Part shown: one piece after another, positions 8,394-16,347 of the stretch
How positions within the stretch are numbered: position 1 is the stretch's first letter
Layout: each line of letters opens with the position of its first letter
Source of the DNA: Alphaproteobacteria bacterium
Lineage (GTDB): Bacteria; Pseudomonadota; Alphaproteobacteria; Micropepsales; Micropepsaceae
Direction of reading: 5' to 3'
Length of the DNA stretch: 64,000 bases
Assembly (NCBI GenBank): GCA_021325375.1
Contig: JAJPHG010000031.1
Coordinates: 124,001 to 188,000 of the forward strand
Notes under the pieces: model-generated
The model's input: only the letters and a program-made list of their open reading frames with translations
What the model was told of the DNA's origin: nothing
The model's database searches: none
Program-made: the position numbers and the translations under genes

Positions 8394-9107
8394 CTAATTC
8401 GCCAGCACCGCGAGCCCCAATCCGGGAGGCTGGATCGTCATCGTCGACCACTGGTCGTTGGGCGTCGTGCACGGCGTGCCCTGCGCGTCGTTCGAGCAGT
8501 ATTGCGTGAACTCCTGCGTGTGAACGAGATCGACCGAATTGAGGTTCCAGGTCACCAGTGCATCGAGCGAGGTGTTGTCGGTCCTGAGCACGACCCAATA
8601 CTTCTTGCCGGCCACGACCGGGATGCCGGCGGGATCGGTGGCGGCGAGATAGGAGCAGCACGAGCCGAGCGCGGGAAGATTGTGGAACTGCCACGTCTTC
8701 ATGGCCGAGCCGGGCACGCCGCTGTTGTCGCTGTAGAGGACGACGTCGATCGCGTTGGTGCCCGCGTTGTAGGAAGCGGGCACGTCGATCTCGACCACCT
8801 TGAGATCGGACTGCGGCGTGAACGAGACGCCGTCGAACAGCATGTGCTGGCCCAGACCGTTGTGCGGGCCCTGGATGCCGAAGCCGTGGCAGCAATTGTA
8901 CTTCACCTTGCTCACGGCGCGCTGGATGTTGTCGAAGATCACGACGCTCCATCCCGGCGGCGGCGCCTTGGGCGGCGCGGTCTTCATGCCTTCCGCCGTC
9001 GGCATCATGAGCTCGCCGCGATCCGGCTTGGCCTTGCCCGCATCCGCCGCCGCGGCGCCGCTTGCGATCAGCGCCGCCGCCGAAATTCCCATTAGAATTC
9101 GCTTCAT
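8394..9107 (-). CDS. secreted 'choice-of-anchor R'-like protein, paralogue 2, 237 aa
   Basis: A signal peptide ending near GAAAADA is followed by a Pro/Lys linker. The same domain as in the two neighbouring paralogues then appears: VIFDNIQRAVSK, a CCHG cysteine pair, FTPQSDLKVVEIDV, GTNAIDVVLYSDNSGVPG, SCCSYL, and KYWVVLRTDN. The paired cysteines suggest disulfides in the periplasm or outside the cell (inference). AGAGGAAA lies 7 bp before the ATG. It follows the VWA lipoprotein gene after 76 bp, and all four genes of the block point the same way. No enzyme motif is visible. Confidence 0.7.
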   Translation of the reverse strand: MKRILMGISAAALIASGAAAADAGKAKPDRGELMMPTAEGMKTAPPKAPPPGWSVVIFDNIQRAVSKVKYNCCHGFGIQGPHNGLGQHMLFDGVSFTPQSDLKVVEIDVPASYNAGTNAIDVVLYSDNSGVPGSAMKTWQFHNLPALGSCCSYLAATDPAGIPVVAGKKYWVVLRTDNTSLDALVTWNLNSVDLVHTQEFTQYCSNDAQGTPCTTPNDQWSTMTIQPPGLGLAVLAN

Positions 9108-9183
9108 CGAATTTTTCCTCTGTCGTTACGAAAAATGCCCCACACTTTTCGCCCCTCCGCTTGCAGGAAAGGTCGAAATCGCG

Positions 9184-10965
9184 TTATCCGCCCGATTTGT
9201 TCGGATCGAGCGGCTTCATCCCCGCCGATTTCTCAGCCGTGCGCAGCATGTCGACGAACTCGCCGCGATAACCGAATCGGTCGTCGCCCTTTGCGCCTTC
9301 CGCGATCTCGATCGCGCGCGCGTAGTCGAAGTCCTTGATATAGGGCTCGTGGCGCATGAGCTGCGCGCTGCCCGCGACCGCCGCCGCGAAGCGCATGTCG
9401 GCGGGGAGCCGGGCGAAGTCGCCCACCACGTCGGCGTCGGTGATCGGCCGCATGATGAGGTGCGACGTCTTCTCGCCAGGCAGCTTGTAGCGGATCTTCA
9501 GGAACGCGAGCTCGCCGTTCGGCTCCGGCACGGGGTCGTGATAGCGCAGCGGATCGGCCATCACCGCCTTCGAGCCCACGGGCGTGACCTCGTAGAGCGC
9601 GGTGACCGTGTGGCCCGAGCCGATGTCGCCCGCATCGATCTTGTCGTTGTTGAAGTCGGTGCGGTTGAGCAGCCGCGTCTCGTAGCCGATGAGACGGTAC
9701 TCGGCGATCCGCGAGGGATTGAACTCGATCTGGATCTTCACGTCCTTGGCGATGGTGAACAGCGTGCCCGCGACCTGCTGCACGAAGACCTTGCGCGCCT
9801 CGTTCATCGTGTCGATGAAGGCGGCGTTGCCGTTGCCGGCCTGCGAGAGCTTCTGCATCAAGGCGTCGTTGTAATTGTCGTCGCCGAAGCCCAGGCAGGT
9901 CAGCTCCACGCCCCTGTCGCGCTCGCCGATCACGAAGCCTTCAAGCGCCTTGGGATCGGTGATGCCGACGTTGAAGTCGCCGTCGGTCGCCAGCAGCACG
10001 CGGTTGACGCCGCCCTTGATCATCGTCTCTTCCGCGAGCTTGTAGGCGACGCGCAGGCCCTCGCCGCCCGCGGTCGATCCGCCCGCCTCGATATGGTCGA
10101 TGGCGGCCAGGATTTTCGCATGCTCCGCGCCGCTCGTCGGTGGCAACACCACGCCCACCGCTCCCGCATAGGTCACGATCGAGACGCGGTCCTTCCCGGA
10201 AAGCTGGTCGACGAGAAGATGGAACGCGCCTTTGAGCAGCGGCATCTTGTTGGGCTCGTACATCGAGCCGGAGCTGTCGATGAGGAAGACGAGGTTCGCG
10301 GGCGGCCGCGCGGCCTTGGGCAGATCGAAGCCCTTGATGCCGATATGCAGGATCTGCGTGTCCGCGTTCCAGGGCGTGGGATAGACCGCATAGCTCGCGC
10401 GGAACGGAACCTGGCGGTTCTCGGGCAGCGGATAGGAATAGTCGAAATAGTTGACCATCTCCTCGACGCGCACCGCGTCGGCGGACGGCATGCCGCCATT
10501 GTGCAGAGCGTTGCGCACGACGCCGTAGGACGCGGTATCGACGTCGATGGAGAAGGTCGAGACGGGCTCGTCCGACACCACCTTCACCGGGTTGGGCGTG
10601 CTGTCCGGGAACTTCGAGGTGTTCGAGGGCTGCGAATAGCCGTTCCCGAAATCGGCAAACGCCGAGGGCAGGTTGTTCAAGAGGGCCTCGGTGTTCGTCG
10701 TGCCCTCGTATTTGATCTCCGCTTGAGAGGTGGCCGTCACAGGCGACGAGGAATAGACGCCCACCTTCGGAATCCGCGAGCCGGTGACGGCGACGGTCTC
10801 GACCTGATCGCCATCCGCGGCCGGTGGAGGAGGAGGCGGTTGAACGCTGGGCGCCTGCGGCTTCTCCAGCACGGCGTGCTTGCCGCCGCTCGTGTTTTCG
10901 CATGCCGACAGCACCAGCGCCGCGGCAGCGGCAAGCATCGCGACTTTGACGATAACCGATCTCAT
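9184..10965 (-). CDS. YfbK-like von Willebrand factor type A lipoprotein with TonB-plug-like N-terminal segment, 593 aa
   Basis: This is a predicted lipoprotein: residues 1-22 end in the lipobox LSAC with Cys22 as acylation site. A Pro-rich linker (about 36-50) is followed at about 55-109 by a segment resembling the plug of TonB-dependent receptors (VTGSRIP, SPVTATSQAEIK, EGTTNTEALLNNLPSAFA). The VWA N-terminal domain follows (about 127-215), then the VWA domain with a complete metal site DSSGSM at 230-235, then a DUF3520-like C-terminal region. Apart from the plug-like insert this is the YfbK layout. AAGGGGGAA precedes the ATG at 10965. It lies within the block of three secreted paralogues, suggesting a shared cell-surface role (inference). 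Confidence 0.85.
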   Translation of the reverse strand: MRSVIVKVAMLAAAAALVLSACENTSGGKHAVLEKPQAPSVQPPPPPPAADGDQVETVAVTGSRIPKVGVYSSSPVTATSQAEIKYEGTTNTEALLNNLPSAFADFGNGYSQPSNTSKFPDSTPNPVKVVSDEPVSTFSIDVDTASYGVVRNALHNGGMPSADAVRVEEMVNYFDYSYPLPENRQVPFRASYAVYPTPWNADTQILHIGIKGFDLPKAARPPANLVFLIDSSGSMYEPNKMPLLKGAFHLLVDQLSGKDRVSIVTYAGAVGVVLPPTSGAEHAKILAAIDHIEAGGSTAGGEGLRVAYKLAEETMIKGGVNRVLLATDGDFNVGITDPKALEGFVIGERDRGVELTCLGFGDDNYNDALMQKLSQAGNGNAAFIDTMNEARKVFVQQVAGTLFTIAKDVKIQIEFNPSRIAEYRLIGYETRLLNRTDFNNDKIDAGDIGSGHTVTALYEVTPVGSKAVMADPLRYHDPVPEPNGELAFLKIRYKLPGEKTSHLIMRPITDADVVGDFARLPADMRFAAAVAGSAQLMRHEPYIKDFDYARAIEIAEGAKGDDRFGYRGEFVDMLRTAEKSAGMKPLDPNKSGG

Positions 10966-11056
10966 CGAATTCCCCCTTCGCATGAAACAGCGCAGAGGAG
11001 GCTGGGCGCGCATTTCGCCGCCCGAAGGGCGACAATGCGGCGGATCGGTGGCGCAG

Positions 11057-11090
11057 AAAAAAGGCCGGGCGGTTTCGCGCCCGGCCTTTC
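11057..11090 (-). terminator. rho-independent terminator after the paralogue 3 gene
   Basis: On the minus strand a GGCCGGGCG/CGCCCGGCC hairpin (11063-11086) is followed directly by six T (11062-11057). It sits 24 bp past the stop of the gene ending at 11110 and upstream of the VWA lipoprotein gene. The two are therefore probably separate or only partly linked transcripts. Confidence 0.8.
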
Positions 11091-11109
11091 TCCCGAATAA
11101 TGCGGGATT

Positions 11110-11796
11110 TCAGTTCCTGGTGTCGTTGCCGAGGACCGCGAAGGACAACGCCGGAGTGCCGGCGCCGAAATTCGTCCACGACGTGCCGTCATAGCCGGCG
11201 ACGACCATCGGATCGGTCTCGTCGGTCGAGTTGAACGGCCACGCCGCCCACGTGTCGGCGTTGGTGTCGTCCGTCGACAGATAGATCCAATACGGCGTGC
11301 CCGCCGTGAGCCGGATGTGGTTGATGCCGGTCACGGTGGCGAGCTGACAGCAATCGCCGAACGTGCCGAGACCCGACACCGCCCAGGTGCCCAGCACGTT
11401 GCCGGGTACGCCGCCATTGTCCTCGGCCAGATTGACGATGACCTCGTTGGTGCCGGAGACGTAGCCGACCGCGACGTCGATCTCCTGCACCTTGGCGTTG
11501 ACGGCGGGCGTGAACTGCGTTCCCACCCAGATGGTCGAGCCGATCTGGCTGCTCGGGCCCGACACCGTGTCGCCGAAGCAGCAGAAGTAGTAGCCCTTGG
11601 GATATTTGAAACCGATATTGTCGAAGATCGTGTCCATCTTGTGCGGCGGAAGCGCCGTCGGCGTGTAGGTGGCCGAGCCGTGCTGCACGGTGGTGGTACG
11701 CTTGTCCTTACTCACGCTGGCGCCGTTGACGCCCGCGGCCTGTGCGGTTCCTGCCACTGCGAGAGCCGCTATGATGACGAGTGCTTTCCTGATCAT
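11110..11796 (-). CDS. secreted 'choice-of-anchor R'-like protein, paralogue 3, 228 aa
   Basis: It has a signal peptide (MIRKALVIIAALAVAGTAQA), then the domain shared with the genes at 7558 and 8394: IFDNIGFKYPKGYY, an FCCFGD cysteine pair, FTPAVNAKVQEIDVAV, GTNEVIVNLAEDNGGVPG, GDCCQL, and GTPYWIYL. It is the first of the four minus-strand genes and has its own terminator, so it may be made at a different level from the rest. GGAGGG precedes the ATG at 11796. The family is exported but otherwise uncharacterised. Closest relatives appear to be its neighbours, which implies local duplication. Confidence 0.7.
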   Translation of the reverse strand: MIRKALVIIAALAVAGTAQAAGVNGASVSKDKRTTTVQHGSATYTPTALPPHKMDTIFDNIGFKYPKGYYFCCFGDTVSGPSSQIGSTIWVGTQFTPAVNAKVQEIDVAVGYVSGTNEVIVNLAEDNGGVPGNVLGTWAVSGLGTFGDCCQLATVTGINHIRLTAGTPYWIYLSTDDTNADTWAAWPFNSTDETDPMVVAGYDGTSWTNFGAGTPALSFAVLGNDTRN

Positions 11797-11923
11797 TCAA
11801 ACCCTCCCTTGATGAAACCCCTTGGAACAAGCCTGTGAAGAGGGAAGCGTAGTCCTTCAAATTGTGGGGAGCAATCGGGGCTGGAGCCGCGAATTGCAGT
11901 CGGTACTCAATTGAAACTCTGGT

Positions 11924-12050
11924 GTCATGGCCCGCGACTGCGGGCCACCCAGGTGAAATCCCGCGCGATCCGGCCGGCTTCGGATTGACCTCGCGCACAA
12001 TACCGATCGTGCAGAACCTAGCTGGGTGGCCCGCAGTCGCGGGCCATGAC
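11924..12050. repeat. cloverleaf-type palindromic repeat, family D, copy D1
   Basis: The outer strands are GTCATGG and CCATGAC, the side arms GCCCGC-GACT-GCGGGC and GCCCGC-AGTC-GCGGGC, and the inner stem CACCCAG/CTGGGTG. The apical loop is about 70 bp. The two side arms are reverse complements of each other, so one long continuous stem is an alternative fold. It lies between two genes in the same direction. Confidence 0.85.
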
Positions 12051-12070
12051 AAGTTGGAAAGCGCGCGGCC

Positions 12071-12778
12071 CTATGTTTCGTCCGGCGCCCCGCGCACGGG
12101 CTTGCGCATCACCTCGGTCCAAGTCTCTCCATCGATGCCGATCTCGACGTGAAGCGTCCCAGGCTCGGTGACGTCCACGACGCGCTGGATGAGTTGTATC
12201 GTCCAGCTCCCTATCTTGGCTTTGGAGACCAGCTTGGTGAGCGCGACCACCCGCTCGTCGAACCGGATGCGTGCCGGCAGCGGATCAAGGAACGCTTTCG
12301 TGGTCTCGACATTGAGGAGGCCGCTGAACTTCAGCTGGTATGGGAAACGCGGCACCACGATCGCGTCGCCATAAGTGCCCAGCAGTATCCAGCGCCCGTC
12401 GAGCTCGGGACGCACCTCCTCGCAGAGCACACCGTCGAGGAAGCTCAACCCGTCGGCAACCTCGATCGCCACCGGCCGCGGCGGCGAGACCGGCGGACCC
12501 GCGCGCCATGCCGGGAACAGGCTGCGCTCGTCGTTCCTGCTGGAGAGGATGGCCGGCGCGAGCAGAAGCACGAGGGCCGCGATGACGCCCAGGACGACGA
12601 AGCCGTTCGGATCGAATTTCTGAGACAGGAAGTGTTGGGCGAGCCCGTCTATGCCGGCAATGACGAGCACTGTCGCGCCTCCCGCCGCCAGCGTCGCCCC
12701 AAGCACCGCGGCGCCGACACCCCGGAACACCCGCGCGCCGCGTATCCAATGCCGCCAGAACGGTTGCCCATCCCCCAT
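12071..12778 (-). CDS. two-helix membrane protein of unknown function, 235 aa
   Basis: Near the N-terminus two hydrophobic helices (GAAVLGATLAAGGATVLVIA and VLGVIAALVLLLAPAIL) anchor a soluble C-terminal domain of about 140 residues. That domain is rich in beta-strand pattern, including RWILLGTYGDAIVVPRF and TLHVEIGIDGETW. I do not recognise a family. The start is uncertain: the ATG at 12778 is chosen, but a GTG at 12814 in the same frame is possible, and neither has a strong ribosome binding site. The gene precedes repeat D1 and the secreted-protein block, but no functional tie is evident. Confidence 0.6.
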   Translation of the reverse strand: MGDGQPFWRHWIRGARVFRGVGAAVLGATLAAGGATVLVIAGIDGLAQHFLSQKFDPNGFVVLGVIAALVLLLAPAILSSRNDERSLFPAWRAGPPVSPPRPVAIEVADGLSFLDGVLCEEVRPELDGRWILLGTYGDAIVVPRFPYQLKFSGLLNVETTKAFLDPLPARIRFDERVVALTKLVSKAKIGSWTIQLIQRVVDVTEPGTLHVEIGIDGETWTEVMRKPVRGAPDET

Positions 12779-13019
12779 GAGGCGAAGTTTAGCAAGCCTC
12801 GGGCGGGCCCACACTGCCTGTTGTTTCTATTGAGCTTTTTCGACCAGGACCGTAGCGCGTGCGACACTATTATGAACTTCGTGGTAGTGGTACTTCCGGT
12901 TAATTTCAAGGTTCCGAAGCATGCTCATTGCGCATGGCTGGCAGAATTTGCGGCCTGGCGGAACCGCCCCATCTCTGCCGTGAACGAACGGGCGCGCAGG
13001 CGCTCACACGGAGAGGCCA

Positions 13020-13196
13020 ATGAATATCAAGACCAATACCCATGGCGGCGAAGAGGTCGCGGGCACGAAATTCCTGACCTGGGCGATCCTCGTGGTCGCG
13101 GCCGGACTGGTGTTCGCGGTGACCACCGATCTCGCCGGCAACGCCGCGCCGCAGACGCAGACGGTGCAGACAGTGGCGGCGCATAAGGCGTCGTAA
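13020..13196 (+). CDS. small single-pass membrane protein, 58 aa
   Basis: An ATG at 13020 follows GGAGAGG at good spacing and opens 59 codons to a TAA at 13194-13196. The product begins MNIKTNTHGGEEVAGTK. One transmembrane helix follows (roughly FLTWAILVVAAGLVFAV), then a short tail TTDLAGNAAPQTQTVQTV. The N-in charge pattern suggests the tail faces the periplasm (inference). Its 3' end is 12 bp from the convergent end of spoVR. No family is recognised. The strong ribosome binding site and coherent membrane topology are the evidence that it is real. Confidence 0.65.
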   Translation: MNIKTNTHGGEEVAGTKFLTWAILVVAAGLVFAVTTDLAGNAAPQTQTVQTVAAHKAS

Positions 13197-13208
13197 GACG
13201 GCGAAGTT

Positions 13209-14690
13209 CTATACCGCCACTTCCTCCAGCCGCACGTCGTGGCCCCAGAGGAGCTCGATATGGGTGAGGACGTGCTCCTTGGTGGCGTTGTGCAGCGGCA
13301 CGCCGCGGTTCATGCGGTGCTCGAGGCGGAGCGTGCGGTTGCCCTTCAGATCCGCGCCTACGACCTGGATGTTGGGATCGCCCGCGGTGTCGTATTGACG
13401 GGCCAGCGCCGAACGCACCTTGCGGTAGCCGCGCTCGTCATGGATGCCGGCCACGTGATAGACGCCGTCATCGGCCTTGTCGAACAGCGAGAACATCCTG
13501 AAGTCGCGCATCACCTTGGGTGACAGGAACTGCTCGATGAAGCTCTCGTCGCGATAGTTCGCCCACGCGTCCTTGAGCGCGGCCATCGCATCGCCCGAGC
13601 CCGCGATCGCGGGGAACCAGTCGCGGTCCTCTTCCGTGGGCGCCTCGCAGACGCGGCGGATGTCGTCCATCATCGCATAGCCGAGCGCGTAGGGATTGAT
13701 TCCGTAATAGCGCTTGTCGTCGAAACCCGGCTGGAACACGACGCTGGTGTGGCTGTGCATCGCCTCGAGCAGCGCGCCCTCGCCGATCAGCCCGCGGTCG
13801 TAGAGCCTGTTCATGATCTGGTAGTGCACGAAGGTGGCGCAGCCCTCGTTCATCACCTTGAGCTGGCGCTGCGGGTAGAAATACTGCGCCAGGTTGCGCA
13901 CGATGCGCAGCGTCTCGCGCTGCCAGGGCCTTAAGGTGGGCGAGTTCTTCTCCAGGAAATAGAGCAGGTTCTCTTCCGGCAGCTTCATGTCGGGGCCGGA
14001 ATCGTCGTCCGGGTCGGGCGTCAGCGGCGCCGCGGGCGGCTCGATGCCGGCGGGCAACGTGCGCCACAGCTCGCTATAGGCCTCCTCCTCGTATGCCGCG
14101 CGCTTGCGATGCTTTTCGAGCACGCGCTCCTTCGACGGGCGCGGCGGGCGGCGATAGCGGAACACGCCCTGGTCCATCAGCGCGTGCGCCGCGTCGAGCA
14201 CGGCCTCCATCTCCTCGCGCCCGTAGCGTTCCTCGCAAGCGGCGATGTAGCGCTTGGCGAAGGCGAGGTAGTCGAGGATGCCTTCCGCGTTGGTCCATTG
14301 GCGGAAGAGATAGTTGTTCTTGAAGAAATGGTTGTGCCCGAACGCCGCATGCGCCATCACCAGCGCCTGCATCGTCATCGTGTTCTCCTCGAGCAGATAG
14401 GAGATGCACGGGCTCGAATTGATCACGATCTCGTAGGCGAGCGCGGAATAGCCCGCGCGGTACATCGTCTCCTCGCGCGCGAACAGCTTGCCGAAGCTCC
14501 AATGGTTGTACATGAGCGGCATCGCGAGCGACGAATAGGCGTCGAGCATCTGCTCCGACGAGATGATCTCGATCTGGTTGGGATAGACGTCGAGCCCCAT
14601 GTCGCGCAGCGCGATCTCCTCGATCGCGGCATAGGTACGGTCGAGGGTGGCGAAGTCCCACTCGGAGCCGTCGAAGAGGAAGTTACCCAT
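13209..14690 (-). CDS. spoVR: SpoVR family protein, 493 aa
   Basis: This is a cytosolic protein of the SpoVR/YcgB family, widely found with yeaH and prkA and linked to stress or stationary phase; its biochemical role is unproven. Family blocks are MGLDVYPNQIEIISSEQMLD near residues 30-50, the histidine-rich HAAFGHNHFFKNNYLF near 120-135, a long acidic linker (TPDPDDDSGPD), then MNEGCATFVHY and GINPYALGY. Length is normal. GGAGGGGG precedes the ATG at 14690, which fixes the start against an upstream in-frame extension. It is the last gene of the minus-strand prkA-yeaH-spoVR set, separated from yeaH by 204 bp of repeat sequence. Confidence 0.92.
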   Translation of the reverse strand: MGNFLFDGSEWDFATLDRTYAAIEEIALRDMGLDVYPNQIEIISSEQMLDAYSSLAMPLMYNHWSFGKLFAREETMYRAGYSALAYEIVINSSPCISYLLEENTMTMQALVMAHAAFGHNHFFKNNYLFRQWTNAEGILDYLAFAKRYIAACEERYGREEMEAVLDAAHALMDQGVFRYRRPPRPSKERVLEKHRKRAAYEEEAYSELWRTLPAGIEPPAAPLTPDPDDDSGPDMKLPEENLLYFLEKNSPTLRPWQRETLRIVRNLAQYFYPQRQLKVMNEGCATFVHYQIMNRLYDRGLIGEGALLEAMHSHTSVVFQPGFDDKRYYGINPYALGYAMMDDIRRVCEAPTEEDRDWFPAIAGSGDAMAALKDAWANYRDESFIEQFLSPKVMRDFRMFSLFDKADDGVYHVAGIHDERGYRKVRSALARQYDTAGDPNIQVVGADLKGNRTLRLEHRMNRGVPLHNATKEHVLTHIELLWGHDVRLEEVAV

Positions 14691-14705
14691 TGTAGCCCCC
14701 TCCAC

Positions 14706-14733
14706 CATGGCCGGGCTTGACCCGGCCACCCAG
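14706..14733. repeat. half copy of family D repeat
   Basis: CATGG, a perfect side hairpin CCGGGC-TTGA... closing on CCCGG, then CCACCCAG. This is the left half of element D1 with a different side-arm sequence. The right half is absent. It lies between yeaH and spoVR. Confidence 0.65.
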
Positions 14734-14755
14734 CGCGCCGCAGGCGCAAAGGGAT

Positions 14756-14820
14756 TCACGCGGAGACGCGGAGGACGCGGAGAACAAAAAGATCTCCGCG
14801 CACTCCGCGTCTCCGCGTGA
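14756..14820. repeat. long perfect inverted repeat (hairpin) between yeaH and spoVR
   Basis: TCACGCGGAGACGCGGAG at 14756-14773 pairs perfectly with the end of the element at 14803-14820, with further pairing inside and an AACAAAAAG loop. It is a G/C-rich stem in an intercistronic gap and could attenuate or protect the transcript (inference). Confidence 0.8.
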
Positions 14821-14894
14821 GACATATTCATTTCGCTCGCTGACGCTCGCCAGCTGGATGGCCGCCTCAAGGGCGGCCATGGTGAATTGGAGAC

Positions 14895-16199
14895 TCATCC
14901 CGCCTCCGTCTTCTTGAACAGCTCGTGGAAGACCGGGAATATGTCCGCGGGCCGCGCGATGCGCTTGGTGGCGAAATTGCTCCACAGCTCCGCGACGGTG
15001 CGGTAGGCGCGCCAGAGCTCGGCGCCGCTGTCCTCGCTCGCGAACACTTCCATCTCGCGCTCGTCGAGGATCTCGATATAGGCGTAGTACTGGACGAGCG
15101 GCATGATCTCGCCGTTGAGCAGCTCGACGCAGTGCCGCGCGTCGCCCGTCTGGGTGTAGCCGTCGCTGGCCTGCGCGGCATAGATGTTCCAATCCGCGGT
15201 CGCGTAGCGCGCTTTCTGGATCTCCAGCATCTTGTCGAGCGCGGTCGAGACGATCGTGCCGCCCGACTGGCGCGAATAGAAGAACTCCTGCTCGTCGACC
15301 TCCTGCGCGTCGTGGGTGTGGCGGATGAAGACGACGTCGACCTTCTTGTAGCGCCGCTTCAGGAACAGGTGCAGCAGCATGTAGAAGCGCTTGGCGAGGT
15401 CTTTCTCGCGCTCGCCCATCGAGCCCGAGACGTCCATCAGGCAGAACATCACCGCCTGGCTCGTCGGCACCGGCTGCTCGGTGAAGGCGTTGAAGCGCAC
15501 GTCGACGGGATCGATGAAGCCGACCCATTTGCGCTTGGCGTTGGCTTTCGCGAGCTGCTCCTTGAGCGCCGCGATCTTCTCCAGCGCGGGCGGGTCCTCG
15601 CGCTCGGCGAGGTCGAGCGCCGCCTCCAGCGCCTTGACGTCCTCGAGCTTCGGCCGGCGCAGCGCCAGGCGGCGGCCCTGGGCATGGCGCATGGTGCGGA
15701 TCAGGTTGATCTGGTTGGGCGAGCCCGAGGTGGTGATGCCGGCCCGGCGCCAGGTCTTGTTCGGCGTCTCCTTCAGCGTCGTGCGCACGAGATTGGGCAG
15801 CGCCAGATCCTCGAAGAAGATGTCGAGGATCTCGTCCTGCGTCATCGTGAACTCGAAATCGTCCTCGCTCTCGCCGCTGTCGGCCGCGTCCTTGCCGCGG
15901 CCGGCGCCGTCGCCCGAACGCGGCTTCTTGATCTCGTCGCCGGTGGAGAACTCCTTGTTGCCCGGCAGCACGAAGTCGCGCTCGCCGGCGCTCTTCGGAT
16001 CGAGACGGAAGCGTGGCTCCTTGGTGCCTTTCGTCGATATCTTGATCTTGCGGTCCTTGGCGAGATCGGCGACGGAGGAATCCTTGAGCGATTTCTGCAC
16101 CGCCTCGCGGATCTGGTTGCGCGCGCGGCGCAGGAAGCGCTGGCGGTTGCCGAGCGACTTGCCCTTGGGGTTCAGGCGGCGGTCGACGAAGTGGGTCAT
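14895..16199 (-). CDS. yeaH: YeaH/YhbH family protein (DUF444), 434 aa
   Basis: This DUF444 protein is the usual partner of PrkA kinase; family members act with PrkA in nutrient and stress responses. It starts MTHFVDRRLNPKGKSLGNRQ, the family N-terminus, and is rich in Arg/Lys early on. A VWA-like centre contains MDVSGSMGEREKD, a metal-site-like DxSxS, followed by HTHDAQEVDE and FFYSRQSGGTIVSTAL. Length is normal. It is followed by the repeat-rich gap before spoVR and preceded by prkA across repeat B1. All three run in one direction as an operon-like set. Confidence 0.93.
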   Translation of the reverse strand: MTHFVDRRLNPKGKSLGNRQRFLRRARNQIREAVQKSLKDSSVADLAKDRKIKISTKGTKEPRFRLDPKSAGERDFVLPGNKEFSTGDEIKKPRSGDGAGRGKDAADSGESEDDFEFTMTQDEILDIFFEDLALPNLVRTTLKETPNKTWRRAGITTSGSPNQINLIRTMRHAQGRRLALRRPKLEDVKALEAALDLAEREDPPALEKIAALKEQLAKANAKRKWVGFIDPVDVRFNAFTEQPVPTSQAVMFCLMDVSGSMGEREKDLAKRFYMLLHLFLKRRYKKVDVVFIRHTHDAQEVDEQEFFYSRQSGGTIVSTALDKMLEIQKARYATADWNIYAAQASDGYTQTGDARHCVELLNGEIMPLVQYYAYIEILDEREMEVFASEDSGAELWRAYRTVAELWSNFATKRIARPADIFPVFHELFKKTEAG

Positions 16200-16211
16200 G
16201 CGGCACCAACT

Positions 16212-16340
16212 GTCATTCCCGGCCGAGCGCCGCGACAGCGGCGCGAGGGGAAGGGAACCCAGGTGGGAAGAGCGGACCCGGTCTTTCCACCTGGGTCCCC
16301 TTCCCTCACGCGAACTTCGTTCGCGTTCGCCGGGGATGAC
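16212..16340. repeat. cloverleaf-type palindromic repeat, family B, copy B1
   Basis: Outer strands are GTCATTCCCGGC and GCCGGGGATGAC. Inner strands are GGGGAAGGGAACCCAGGTGG and its mirror. Both side arms are perfect hairpins with different sequences: GCGCCGC-GACA-GCGGCGC on the left and ACGCGAAC-TTC-GTTCGCGT on the right. It lies between prkA and yeaH, so it would be inside their common transcript. Confidence 0.9.
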
Positions 16341-16347
16341 ATCGGAG

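Noticed and set aside
9184..10965. Gene as a TonB-dependent receptor
   Set aside because: Only a plug-like segment of about 55 residues is present; the rest is a VWA protein with no beta-barrel or receptor C-terminus.
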